A stretch of 64,000 nt of DNA from Xanthoparmelia taractica (Eukaryota; Ascomycota; Lecanoromycetes; Lecanorales; Parmeliaceae). The notes beneath the pieces were generated by a model. It made no database searches, was not told the origin of the DNA, and saw only the letters and a list, made by a program, of their open reading frames with translations. The stretch is taken from contig JANQBS010000032.1 in NCBI GenBank assembly GCA_033085395.1, forward strand, positions 185,686-249,685. The letters run 5' to 3'. The position numbers were made by a program, and so were the translations under genes. Of the stretch, positions 1 through 11,600 are shown in pieces (the stretch's first letter is position 1; every line of letters begins with the position of its first letter).

Positions 1-1400
1 CTTGTAGGAAATAAAGTACAACGTCTAACCAGACTGGCTTATCATCAATCGCGATGCGTTAGTTTCTGATAAGGGAGTCTTGCTCTTCCCAAAAGCCTAT
101 GCTATCAATGGTTAGGCCTCTTATAAGGCCTCTACTTTGAGAAAGCCACTGGACACGGACTGCGGAATACCTAGGGGGCCTCCAACTTAAAAACTCCAAA
201 GGAACGCCTTGCATGGGTTCCAGAGCGTGGCCAACAAGGGAAATATGACATGCTTGCCAACAGCAAGGCGATCATCAAGCCCGGTGCTACAATCGCAGGA
301 AACTGCGTGAGACGGGAATGCTGACTCAAAACCGGATGCTGATAATGTGTGTCCAAGCTCAGGTGGAGGTGCTGTATTCCATCAAAACGTTGGAGAACAG
401 GTACCGATAGATCAATTTGCCGAAGGTCGAGATCCCCAAAAGCACGTCTTCAATGAAGCCTAGCAGAAATATCAATCTCCGCGCAACGTTTCGCTACCCT
501 GGCTTACATATGTTTCACGGCTACTTTACCTACCCACAATATCTCGCCCCTACCAAAAATCCTGCACACCTCTTCATCAGCATGACTCGAATATCAGAAG
601 CACCAATGCAAGATCGCTCTACTCTCTCCGTCACCGAGAGTCCAAGTCTCCCGGTTCCCCTTCGATCTAACGCTCTATCGGTGCAAACACTACTCCATGA
701 AAAAGTAGGCAAGCCCCCACCACTGGCCGGGTTGCACTGCAGATGATCCCACCTCGTTTTTTAAGCTCGGACTGGAAGACCATCTGAAAGGTACTGTTGC
801 AGCAAAATCCGGGATATCAATTTGAAAGCCCAAACAACGCAAGGTCTGGCAAAAGGGAGAGGCAAGATTTTGAATTGGAACCGGTATGGTACACACGCTT
901 CGAGAAGTCGGCCATTCGATGTATTTCCTGCCAGATCAAAGCTTCGAACGGACCTCGATTGGGGGACTTAGGGGATTTGTAACCAAACCGATACAATCAC
1001 TTGACCACTCCTTTCTTGACCATGCTAGAGAAATTTGTCAATCTGTAAGCTATGTCTATTCCAAGTCTTCTGACGCTATGCAACGAAACACCACGCTAAC
1101 TAATCCTATCCCATGCTATTCCATCCCGGGGGTATCTATGCCGCCCATTGTTTTCTAATTCATACTTCGTAATCCATGCAGTTTTAACGACATATAAACA
1201 ACACGATCGTATCCTCGTGAGGCTTCTCTCTAATCGTACGGTCGTAATATCATTCACCAGGCCCACGCAATTCCTCTCAAACGAGCGCGAACAAAAGGAA
1301 AATGCTTGTTTAAAGCACAGACTTGTCCGCTCTGGGTGCCGAGTACTGCAGCCAAGGTCACCATTTAACGCATCCGCCTCCCATGCTTTAAGCGTCTCAA
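1..1400. other. Intergenic, no gene recognised
   Basis: Only short overlapping open frames with no recognisable domain occur here. The right-hand end is the probable 3' untranslated region of the minus-strand gene that stops at 1401. I see no tRNA, repeat array or transposon feature. The stretch may contain part of a gene lying to the left of the window, but nothing supports that directly. Confidence 0.5.
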
Positions 1401-4400
1401 CTAAGGTCGCCAAGGAGGTCTTCCTTCCTTGTGAGCTGCATTGTCCCCGCCAACATGATCATCTCCAAAGGCCCTACTCCTCAACTTGTCAGCAAGCCGA
1501 CTGCATGCGCGCTCTGATCTTTCTTCAAGTTCCCTTTGTACCGCGAACTTCTTTGTCTCGGAAGGCGGCTTGCGGTTTTTCTTCTGACCCGGAGTGCATG
1601 GAGCATCCTTGCGTGATTCACTGTCCTTGCCACTAGTCTCATCGCCACTGCTGAAGTGTGTGGCCTTCATGTTATTGTCTTGCTGAAGGTCCTCATCATG
1701 ATGATGGCGGGAATGTCCGGGAGGATTCGTCTGGAGGACGCTGTCCAGCTCGTGACCGGCGTACGAGGTACAATCTAGTTTTCCACTCGCATATAAGAAA
1801 AGAGCATTACCCATTGAATCAAAATGCTTGATGCTGAATTCGGGCTCAAAGCGTGACTTTGAATGCTTGACAGCGCTTTCCGCATTTTCATGGATTTCAT
1901 CAGAAGATGATCCAACTCTGGCTCGAGGGATCTTCATTCGCGGTGGGCTTGACGTCGCGGATAATGTCGCAGGTTTGTGTCCCTTACCGCATGGGTTGTT
2001 GTTGCTCGACTTTGGTTCTGAGTCGGGATCGGACCATTTGACATGATCTCCAACGACCTCGGCGAATTTTCTGAGCGAGACTTGATCTCTGTTACCTCGA
2101 TTCTTCCTGCCGCTTTGGCGATTCGGGCTAGGCTTCTGGACGCCTCCAGGTGTAATCCTAGCGCTTCCACCGAGTGACGTCTGGGTTCTACCAAGGGGGT
2201 TGTTTTTGTTGAACTCAAGCTTAGTGGGGCCAGACTCTGGCTCCAAGATCAAGTTTGTGGCATGAATTGTAACATCCGCAAATGGAGAAGTTCCTATACC
2301 ACTAGAGCTCTTCTTCTTCTTCTTACGACGAACTTTCCTTGAAGCATTACGAGAAGGCGAGACAAAGCTTGGCAATTTGGCCGCATTGAACGTCTCTTGG
2401 GGAGTGCTGTCGTCGCTTCGAGACTGTATGCTGCTCGTGGTACATGGCGATGGACTTTGAGGTTCATGCTGCTCTAGCAACGTCGCCTGAGCGTGGCTTT
2501 CGGGCAAGTCTGCACCTTCCAAGGCTGTTGGAAAAGACGCCTTCGATCCAGCTTCATTCTTTTGTTCTTTAGGAAAATTAAAGGGTGACGGTAGAGAAGG
2601 GTTGATGCCAGCATGTCCAGCAATGCGTATCTTGTCATCTCCATGGTTTACTAGTACATCAAGGGCATTTGGAATGCGACGAGCAGGCTCTGACCGGACA
2701 AAGAGACTTGGAAATGGCGGAGGGGCGTTGCATAATGGGCTCTGCATCGTACTCGTGCAGCTGCCGTCTGTGTCGTCGCTAAGGGCAGATACCATCCTGC
2801 CGTACTCCAAAGGAATACCGTTTCGTGATCGTTGCTTTGGCAGTATCGATGCGGCCTTCAAATTCTCACGATAAGTACCGTGATTGGTCGCTATAGAGAT
2901 CGGGGAGAACCTGGGAGTACCATAGGGATCGCCTTGGTTAAAATTGTCCACCACAGGTATTGTCTGCACCAACTCTGGGGAGTACATGGGCAAAGAGATA
3001 CGTGCAGCTCCAAGACCAGCTTCGTTAACATCTTCTCCTACCGGCTTTGTCTTAGGGGAGCTTGACAGATCGGTTGGGCCGAAAAGACGTCCAGCTTTCG
3101 GGCCTGCTTCATAGGCGTCTTCTAGTGCCGTATGGGACGGGTGCTCAGGCAAAGAGTCCGCAGATACATTAGTAGATTCCGAGGAGAGTCGACGAATGCT
3201 CTGGCCTTCAAGGTCGACTGCTCTGAAAGTCATAAGCTCTTCGTCTGTGAATATCTTCGTCATCGGCTCAAGTTTGGGAGCTGCTGGGGTCTCGGTTGGG
3301 GAAAACCCTGGAGACCATGGGAGCTCCACTCGTGAGGGAGACAAGTCGGCAAGTGGTGACGAAGAAACCTCCCTGCGCGAGGGCGAAGAATCTGGAAGGT
3401 CAAAGCTTTGGAGGGTTTCAGCCGGGTCAACCGTGTCACTCAGATGTAACATGGGCCGTTGTTGGAACACCGTCTCTAGAGGATCGAACGTCGTAACTGA
3501 TGGCCTTTCGATTGCCTCCACAGCGTAGGCCAGATCGCCAATAGGAAAAGCCGGCCTCTCGATAGCCTCAACAGCGTAGCGTAGATCGCCGGTTAGATGT
3601 TTAAGTGCGGATTCAGACTTTCCACTTTCGGCCGTATCTTGGACCAGTTCCTCCGCGTAATGGACTGGCTTCCTTACGGGTGATCTCTTTAATTCTAGCT
3701 CAGGTTCCACTTCCTCGTCGGATTCGGTTTTTGGAGCCATGTCGACGATCTCCATATATCTTCTCTCGCGGTCTGCTCGATGGCGCTCCCACGCAGCTCG
3801 AGAGCCCATGCTTGATTCCAAGGTCTCTGCGTCAGCATCATAGACATCAGACGATTGCCGTTTGCAGAGTGACCTAGGTTTACACATTTTGGCGTCTTCA
3901 TTTAAATGGAACAAAGCATTCAGACCGTCTTCGTGGCTGGAAGTCCGGTGGTTGGATTTTCGACTTGGGGGTTCCAGCGGTGCTGTTTGTTCGACGGTAC
4001 CGTCTAAAGTCTCCGGCTTTGAAGGCTCCGACCTGGATGGCACTGAAGAAGATATATGAGATGGGATCGTCTTCTTATATGGAGATACTGACGACCCAAT
4101 GTGAAGGTGAGACTCTAGAGGATCCTCATGGCGGCGTGGTAAGCTAGTCCTAGCCTCCGTCGACCCCGGTGCTACGTATTTCAAATGTGTTGGGGATAAT
4201 CCATCCGATTCGGAAATATCGGCATTGCTTTCCACTTCTGAGAGGTACCCTTTCTCGTCACTCATGTAACGCTTGTTAGTCTTCGGAGACGGAGGCTCCA
4301 AAGCGAACTCTGATGATCTAGCAATGGATGGAAGACTGTGTTGAAGCCTATCTCCTTGTTCGACATATGGATCGTCGATCTTCGAGACGACGCTATGCGG

Positions 4401-5078
4401 AATTTCCCGTCTGTCATCACCTGAGGCTTGCTCAACCGTCAACCTGGTAGGACGCGGCCACAGATTTCTTGGTCCTGCAGGTAGCTTGACACCAGCAAGC
4501 AATTGTGATCCATTGGATACCGAGACTTTCCCCAAAGTCTCGTAACTGAAAGATGGATTGGGAATATTCACGTCAAGTGCAGGTGCATTCTCCTGTGTCA
4601 CTGGCACGGGTGATTGTGGCGCTTCCGAAGGCTCGATTTTTGCACCAGGTGCTCGTGGAGTGAATCGCTGCTTCCGGCTTCGAACAGAAGACATGATAGA
4701 AGATCGGCAGCTCGCCTTTTTGGGTGTCTCGCATTCGGCCCATTCGCTCGAAGGGAGTTCGGGCTCGCCAGCGGTGGGATAGATGTACGAGGTCGTAGAG
4801 CGGACGGTGTTCGAGAAGGCCTGTATTGCTCCCGAGAAGGTCGATGAGATGGCTTTGTGCAGCTTTTTTGGAGAACGTTCTGGAGAGCTTTCTGTGCCCG
4901 AGGTCACGAAAGTGGTTGCTTGACTGGCATTGTCTTGACTTCCGCGTTTGATCATGCTATGGTAGCCGGAGTCAATAGAGCTTCTACTCAGATCCAAACT
5001 GCTGGCCTTGCTTGTGGAGGACAATCCTTCGCCATTGAGGCCCAACACCATGCTCAACTTTTTGCGAATTGAAGCCAT
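1401..5078 (-). CDS. Large disordered hypothetical protein (1225 aa)
   Basis: I do not recognise this protein. It is a single uninterrupted reading frame. The open frame runs upstream to 5342, but the first 88 codons read like untranslated leader (aromatic, unlike the rest), so I take the ATG at 5078, beginning MASIRKKLSMVLG. The product is rich in Ser, Pro, Glu and Lys with many charged low-complexity stretches, a basic run (KVRRKKKKKSS) near residue 850, and a charged C-terminus rich in Glu and Arg that could be helical. No catalytic motif, signal peptide or membrane segment is visible. A 17-residue unit (core YAVEAIERP) is duplicated in tandem around residues 500-530. The neighbour starting at 5465 is divergent, with 386 bp between the two ATGs. 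A scaffold or cytoskeletal/polarity role is conceivable but is only a guess from composition. Confidence 0.7.
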   Translation of the reverse strand: MASIRKKLSMVLGLNGEGLSSTSKASSLDLSRSSIDSGYHSMIKRGSQDNASQATTFVTSGTESSPERSPKKLHKAISSTFSGAIQAFSNTVRSTTSYIYPTAGEPELPSSEWAECETPKKASCRSSIMSSVRSRKQRFTPRAPGAKIEPSEAPQSPVPVTQENAPALDVNIPNPSFSYETLGKVSVSNGSQLLAGVKLPAGPRNLWPRPTRLTVEQASGDDRREIPHSVVSKIDDPYVEQGDRLQHSLPSIARSSEFALEPPSPKTNKRYMSDEKGYLSEVESNADISESDGLSPTHLKYVAPGSTEARTSLPRRHEDPLESHLHIGSSVSPYKKTIPSHISSSVPSRSEPSKPETLDGTVEQTAPLEPPSRKSNHRTSSHEDGLNALFHLNEDAKMCKPRSLCKRQSSDVYDADAETLESSMGSRAAWERHRADRERRYMEIVDMAPKTESDEEVEPELELKRSPVRKPVHYAEELVQDTAESGKSESALKHLTGDLRYAVEAIERPAFPIGDLAYAVEAIERPSVTTFDPLETVFQQRPMLHLSDTVDPAETLQSFDLPDSSPSRREVSSSPLADLSPSRVELPWSPGFSPTETPAAPKLEPMTKIFTDEELMTFRAVDLEGQSIRRLSSESTNVSADSLPEHPSHTALEDAYEAGPKAGRLFGPTDLSSSPKTKPVGEDVNEAGLGAARISLPMYSPELVQTIPVVDNFNQGDPYGTPRFSPISIATNHGTYRENLKAASILPKQRSRNGIPLEYGRMVSALSDDTDGSCTSTMQSPLCNAPPPFPSLFVRSEPARRIPNALDVLVNHGDDKIRIAGHAGINPSLPSPFNFPKEQKNEAGSKASFPTALEGADLPESHAQATLLEQHEPQSPSPCTTSSIQSRSDDSTPQETFNAAKLPSFVSPSRNASRKVRRKKKKKSSSGIGTSPFADVTIHATNLILEPESGPTKLEFNKNNPLGRTQTSLGGSARITPGGVQKPSPNRQSGRKNRGNRDQVSLRKFAEVVGDHVKWSDPDSEPKSSNNNPCGKGHKPATLSATSSPPRMKIPRARVGSSSDEIHENAESAVKHSKSRFEPEFSIKHFDSMGNALFLYASGKLDCTSYAGHELDSVLQTNPPGHSRHHHDEDLQQDNNMKATHFSSGDETSGKDSESRKDAPCTPGQKKNRKPPSETKKFAVQRELEERSERACSRLADKLRSRAFGDDHVGGDNAAHKEGRPPWRP
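3502..3590 (-). repeat. Tandem 51-nt coding repeat, two copies
   Basis: Two near-identical units, one starting near 3502 and one near 3553, are spaced 51 nt apart. They encode GDLxYAVEAIERP twice in a row inside the large disordered protein. The units differ by several silent or conservative changes, so the duplication is not very recent. Confidence 0.8.
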
Positions 5079-5464
5079 GGCGTTGACGTGTAAGTACGCT
5101 GATGGAGCTTGAAGATATGGGAAGACAGATTGAATGTGATCTGACCAAAAACCCAAGAAAAGAAAGCCAAAATCCCAGCCAGCACAGAATGATGCAAAAG
5201 AAAGCCTACGCAAAACAATTGAAGAAGTTAAAGTGCAGAAGAAAAAACGAGATTCACTTAATTGACAGTCAGGTACGACCGTAATGTAAACACACGCTAA
5301 ATTAGTCGTAATACGAATGCTACTTCCATTTCTAGAACTCAAGCTTCAACATTGTGCGCAATTCTACCTTATATTCACAACCACACTTACTCGTAGCCAC
5401 GACAAGGCCGCCTGAGATGCGTGAATCTGAATATTGATCTACAGCTGAGTCGGTAATAGCAGCC
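5079..5464. promoter_or_regulatory. Shared upstream region of two divergent genes
   Basis: This 386-bp stretch separates the ATG of the minus-strand 1225-aa protein from the ATG of the plus-strand RRM protein, so it must hold both promoters and both 5' leaders. I identify no specific factor site. Confidence 0.45.
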
Positions 5465-6822
5465 ATGGCGACAAACCAAGTGGCCGTCTCATTTGACGAT
5501 ATCATTCAAGCTGGTAAGCACCGGCTAGTCTGAGCTCCAACTATGAACGCTGACGTTCCGCAAGGGCGTCAACGCAAGGAACAGGAGAAATTGGCAAACG
5601 ATATACTTGGCCAAGGACGACGAGAGAAACAAAGACTAGCAGAAGAAATATTTGGGCGGGGACGAAGCAACAACGCTTCCAACAACGGCAGTCGCAAGTC
5701 TGGCACGGGCCCTAGCCTTGCAAGTAGAGTTGGTGTAGCCAAAGTACGTGGGACGAGAATGCTATTGTGCGCCACGATACAAACCACTGACAGGAAGCAT
5801 AGGCATCTCAGCGTTCATCATCCACTCCGAAAGCGAGCCCAAGTATTGATGGTACCTGGGGTCATGATAGAGCACCCCGCAACACTCGACCACCCAGAGG
5901 GAACCCTATAGTACGCCAGGCCAAAGACGATCTCATATATAACACTGCTGTAACTCAATCACCACGTAACGGCGCGGCATCTAGAGGCCTAGGTGAGGAG
6001 ATAAGCATACGAGGAATAGCCGGTCCATACGTGGTGATTGGCAGTAACTTTGCCCCTGGAACTACGGCTGCCGACATCGAGTCTGCTATGATACCTAGTG
6101 GAGGTGAGATGCAGAGCTGCAGGATCATCAGCTCTGCACCAACAGTCATGGCCGAAATGGTTTTTGCCGAAAAGCATAATGCAGAAAGCGTAATCTCAAC
6201 ATTCAATAACAAGAAGGTACGGCAAAAAATGCAGAGATCTTCTGAGTTTCGAGCTAATTCATGATATCAGGCGGACGGTCGTATCCTATACGTATACATG
6301 AAAGTTGGAGGACCCGCCCCTTCTACTGCCTTGGCTCCTCCTCGCAAAACACCCACAGAACCTAGGGCACCACGTGGCGACCTTAATCGCGATGCAGCGC
6401 CTTCATATGATACCCAGAGAGAGCAGTCGGACCGCAATAGAAGACGAGCAGATCCCGAGTTCCAGGATGGCAGCTATGGCTTTGACGCAAAAGAGGATGT
6501 AATGGACGTGGATATGGACGCGCCTCGTCCTGATCCTCCAGTTTCTGATGTTCCACAATCCGACGCCCCCCGCTCCGACCCTCCGCGGTTAGACGCTCCA
6601 CGCTCCGATCGCCGTGACGATCGATGTGACGATCGCAGAGAAGGCCGGCGCGATGATCGACGAGATGGCCGACGAGACGCTCAATATGATTCTCCAAGTG
6701 ACTACGGCAGAGGCAGACCATATATCGACAGAGACCGAGACCATGGTCGGCCTCGGAACGACCAACGGCTGTATAGCGACAACATGTACCCTCGCCCTCG
6801 TGGCCGTGGATTCGGTAGGTAA
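5465..6822 (+). CDS. RRM protein, possibly Yra1/Mlo3/ALYREF-like mRNA adaptor (397 aa)
   Basis: Four exons: 5465-5513, 5565-5743, 5803-6216 and 6271-6822. The three introns (51, 59 and 54 nt) have GT...AG ends and keep one frame. The N-terminus has an acidic-aliphatic motif, FDDIIQAGRQRKEQEK, reminiscent of the SLDDII-type start of REF/ALY mRNA export adaptors. A single RRM-like fold follows at about residues 142-225 (strand ISIRGIAGPYVVIGSNF, later strand RILYVYM). The C-terminal half is disordered, with a PxSD-type proline/aspartate stretch followed by an Arg-Asp repeat run (RRDDRCDDRREGRRDDRR) and a closing RPRGRGFGR. This matches an RNA-binding protein; assignment to the Yra1/Mlo3 export family is inferred from layout and is not certain. 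The ATG at 5465 is preferred because exon 1 supplies the acidic motif. Confidence 0.75.
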
Positions 6823-8698
6823 AACGTACGAATCAATAACATCAGGATAACGGAGCGTGGTATTCATAAAAGTAGTTCTTGATCCCATGTCCTCTCATCT
6901 CGAAAGCTGGACTTAAGATTGGTTCGCAAATACGAAGCGTTGTATTCGAAGGACCAGCGCTGTTACTATTGCATATGCAATCAGACCTTTGGCTATATCT
7001 GTGGATAGACAACCACCATAGCAAAAACACAATCAAGTAGGTGTATATTGACCTGCTAAAGCGCTGATGATGTGACTATTGAGTGAGCCATAGCTTAATC
7101 GGTATCTTGAAGGTGGTATCTATGCATCTACGGTTCTCCCTCGACCAGTATTCTTATATCCAACGATAAAAGGCTGCTGCTGGTCCTCGAATACCCAAAC
7201 AATGCCAATGTCATCCATCCGCTACCTATCTCCATACCACGTAAGCTAACTTCAAAGGTGACACTTGAGACCCTACAAATTCTCGAAAGTTCGAGCAGAG
7301 CAGCAGCAAGGAGTGAATCTCCCGTGCCGTCTAGCACCCTGTGTAAGGCAGCTCGATTCATCAATGACAAATGATGCCGAATTGATACCCAAAGTTGATA
7401 CCAAACCCTTTTCAATACAATTCGCCCGGTACATGGAGACAATTCCCCCTTCCTCACTACTCTACGCCCTCCGCAAAACCCAAAAATCAAAATCAAAGAT
7501 GAAAAAGAAAAGGTCACAGCCCAACTCGAACCCACCTCCCACACTGCCAAAAAGCTCAGGCTAATCACTACCGCGTCGCCTGACGCGGCCGTGACCAAAC
7601 CCTACGAAAACCCCCCAAAGACGACGAAATGGCCACAAAGGCCTTACTTACACAGACCAGACAAACCCCCCCCCTTTTTTTTTTGCCAAACTCGTTCCCA
7701 ACATAGCAGAGTGGGCAAGCACCACAAGCTCTCTCCGACTGGCATCGTTGATCTGCCCTTTCCCTATCTACCATGGCTTGCGAGATCGGTGGGGGAAAAA
7801 AGTCTCACAATGGTCCACCTTGAAGAAACTATCGATGACGAGTCACGAATAGCGAATACTTTCAGATCACATATGTGACTGGTCGAGACTGTACAAGGAC
7901 ACTGACGAGGCGGTTTCATATCGTTTGCTCTGATTTGCCTGAGGCGGTAGAAAAGGACATGTCCCAATCAGATATTCTTCTCCGGTGGGATCTTGATACA
8001 AACTATCAGAACTTGTATGAAAGAGTGTCCACTCTAGTATCAACAAGTATGCTTCACTGATCATCAAAACACAAATGGTCTTCATGTTGAAAAAAAGTAT
8101 ATTTGCATTCTCTACTCCGCGCTCGCAAATACTATGACAAGCATGATTAAAATGAGGTGCCTCTTGTGTTTATGTGGTCATCGCCAACCTGCAATGCAGC
8201 AACCCTGTAGAACTTGAACGAATTGAATGGCTAATTCCCTTTAGCCCTCCCTATCGACCCTGAGCGATGCCTGCCTTTCTGATTGCCCTACTGTGTCAAG
8301 CAGTCGTCATCATCCCCACGAGCAGGTGGATGAGCAAGCTGCTATTATAGAGAGGGAGGGTGTATTGGGTGGGACTTGCTGATGCTTCCCAGCTCGAACC
8401 GAAGGAGGAGTGAAAACGAGAGATTCTAGGCTCTGTCACTGAGCAGGCAAGAACCACGAAGCTCATGTACCAATATGCAAGTTGCAAGATCCTTCCTTTT
8501 CGTTGCCGAGCGCCTGTGAATCGATTTGCTCGACAGCGGTATGAACCAAGGAACTTTTAAGACAGTCTATCGAAGTGGTGCAAATGCGGGTATCATTGAG
8601 CGCTCGAAATAAGGCCGGAGGTGGAATGCGAGGACAAACGAGGCCGCCGCTATGCCACTGCTGGAGATTCGGTGAAGTTTTGGGAAGCCGGCAGCCTC
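6823..8698. other. Intergenic between two convergent genes
   Basis: This 1.9-kb stretch lies between the stop codons of the RRM gene and eIF4G. It contains 3' untranslated sequence of both, a C-run followed by a T-run near 7668-7683, and several short open frames that lack codon structure or recognisable motifs. I found no RNA gene. Confidence 0.45.
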
Positions 8699-11600
8699 TC
8701 ATGATGTTTCGGCATCCTGGCCACCTTCTGCCGACTTTTGATCCTTGGGTGACTTTGCTCGTTGGCGCTCAACTGGTTGAGCACTGGCGGTGGGTGGTGA
8801 GGTGGACGGGGGAGAAGCTGGGTCGGCGGCTTCTGAAGACTCTAATCCCGCGAGAGCACTGCAATCGGGTTAGATGCTTGCCACCGAACAGACGTAGAGC
8901 TGATGCAACTCACCTGAATGTATTCATAGACTTCGCGGCTTCCTTCTCTTCCTTCTCCCTCTTCTCCTTCTGCGCTGGCGGAGTACCTGTACGACTTGAC
9001 GCGCCAGATTCATCTTTCTGAGTGCCAGCCATTCCTGGTCTCCGAGTGTTCGATCCCCTTGGCCCACCGAACATGGAAGTAGGGCCAAGGGTAGGTTGGC
9101 CTTGAGAGCTGACCTGTCGAGAACCGCCTTTGCTGCCCAACCTTCGAAGATCGTCCATGCCGACGGTATTCTTGTAGTCTGGTGGTGGCATCATGCCATA
9201 CTGACCTCCACCGGAGAAGTTACGGGCGTCCCCGCGGCCTATTGGTGGGCGACCGCCGCCACCTCCTCCCCTTCGGGAGCTGTCTTGCTGGCGTTGCATC
9301 TCCTTCTCGCGTTCTGCTTGAACAGCCTAGAAAGATGTTAAATAAGCGCGAGAAATATAGTTGCTAAGAGACTTACTTGAGCTCGCACTTCCTCGAGTGT
9401 TGTAGGGCCCTTGAGAGCACCGCCCTTAGAGTGCCAGTTCTTCTTACGGAGATCAACAATGTCCATAAGCATGAATCTCAATCTACTTGGCAGTCCCTCG
9501 ATTACGATCATCTCGTTGATCTTCATGAAGTACGCATCCATCATCTTGGGTCCATTGTTGGTGCTGTCCAAGGGCTGGCCAATAGTCCTCAACAAGTTAG
9601 TGAGCGACTCGACCTCGGCCTCGTCTGGCATTCCCTCGTAGTCGACAAGCTTCTTCACACACTCATGCATGATGCGTTCTGTGAGCATACCAAGCTTGTA
9701 GAGTTCACCAATAAATCGCACAAGACCCAGACCGCGTCGCTTGGCGGCAGCCTCTCTGTAGTATTCGTCAGATAACATCTTTGCTTCTTCCGTCTCGCCT
9801 TCTGGCTTGTTGCCGAGATCCAGTTTCCAACCTCGCTCGAATTCTTCTTGGCAGCGGTTCAGCAGATACTTTCGGAAGAGCGCACCACCATGGACGACTT
9901 CGCCTTTCTTGTCGAGGATGTTCTCGTCTTTGATTTCGGGACTCATGGACTCAAGCATACGCTTGCAGAACTGTGCATACATCTCCGCCCAATGTGCTTC
10001 ATCAGTCGCTTTCTCGAAGGTGAGCTGAATGACCTGCCGTAGAGTTCTGCCATCAGACTCGTCTTTGGATTGGGAGCTGATGTCCAGGATTTGGACTGTA
10101 ATCTTATCAAAATTGTTTGGCGTCATTTTGTTGAGATTAGACTTGACCTTCCGCTGTACCACATCCGGAGCCAGGTGACCATCACCTCCTGGTGCTGGTC
10201 CAGCCATGCCAGTAGCGTTGCTGCCGACGGAGCGAGGCTTCCAGCCAGAAGCAGTGACCTCGATGGGCTTAAGGTTGGCTCCAGCAGTCAACGGCATAGC
10301 TTTATTGTCCTTAGGGTCTTCTCGCCGGGCAGCTGCCCTACTGCCACGTTGAGAGCCGCCACGTTGACTAGCGTTACGTGGCGAATTCGGATGGTTTAGT
10401 GACGTGGAAGACGGTGTACGGTCCATCCTCGTGCTAGCAGCCGGCGTAGGAAATCCACCAGGAGGACCGCGTGAGACAAGATTCGCCAATGGGTTTTGCA
10501 TGGTTGGTCGTGCTGGTTGTGCATTGCGATTGGCGGTAGATGCTTCGAAGCGCTGCGACGATGTGGTGTTGGGAGGAAGAGTTCTACCACCCTGACCGAA
10601 AGCACCCATTTGGGGCAATGGATTTCTGTTGGAGGGCTGTCGTCCTGTTATCATGGAGCCAGCTCCACCCCCACCTCGTGCAGGAGTACGGGCAGATGAA
10701 GGTTCTGATGTATCACCAACAGTCTCCTTGACCCTCTCCGTCCAATTTTCGGATGGCTTTTCAACGAAGGCCCGTTGGAATTGCAATAGGAATTCCTTGT
10801 TGTATCGTAGCTTACCCGTCGGTGCCCCTGTGTTCAATGCTGGATTGGGTGAGTTTATGGGAGCGGGATATGAAACATCGTTGATAGACATTAGTCGCCG
10901 TGCGGATCGTAGAGATAGGAGCTGAGCGCTGGGCTGGGCTGGCTCGACAGGCTTAGCCGTATCAATCTTCAGTGCACTTGGCTTCTGCTTTCCCCCTGAG
11001 GTTGCTGATTTTGATGGAGCGGCAGGAGCTGGAGTCTCTGACGCAGGCGTAGCAACACCACTGTCAACGGGTGTTTCTTCTGCAGTAGCTGGAGCACCAC
11101 TTGTGGGAGTTGCGGAGCTATCTTTCTTGAGCTGTGCGAACATATTCACACGCTCTTTCTGCGAGGCATCACCCTCAGACTTTTCAATCTCTTTCAACCG
11201 AGCTTCTTCAGCTTCTTCGGCCTCTCGCTCTGCTCTCTTCATCTCTTCATCCGCCATCTTGAAAGCCTCGGCTTCCTTTCGTGCAGCTTCCTCTTGTTCG
11301 GCCTTCTTTTTTGCTGCATATCGCTCTTCGGCTTCTTTTTCCTTACGCTCCATCTCGGCAAATTCAGCCTCTATGCGAGCATATTCGTCTTCTTGCTCTT
11401 GTTCCTTACGAGCCTTCTCAGCGGCTTCGTCGGCTTCTGCTTTTGCCTTGGCAGCAGCACGCTCAGCCTCCTCAGCCTCGGCTTTTTCTTTTCTCAGAGC
11501 CTCTTCGGCCTCCATTTGAGCCGCGGCGGCCTCTCGTTGTTTGGCATCAGCTTCCTCCTTTTCTTTGAGAAGCTTGTCTTCGCTATCTATCTTTTCCTGA

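Noticed and set aside
7128..7598. Open frames on both strands between the RRM gene and eIF4G
   Set aside because: Composition is not protein-like, neither frame joins an exon neighbour, and no family is recognisable.
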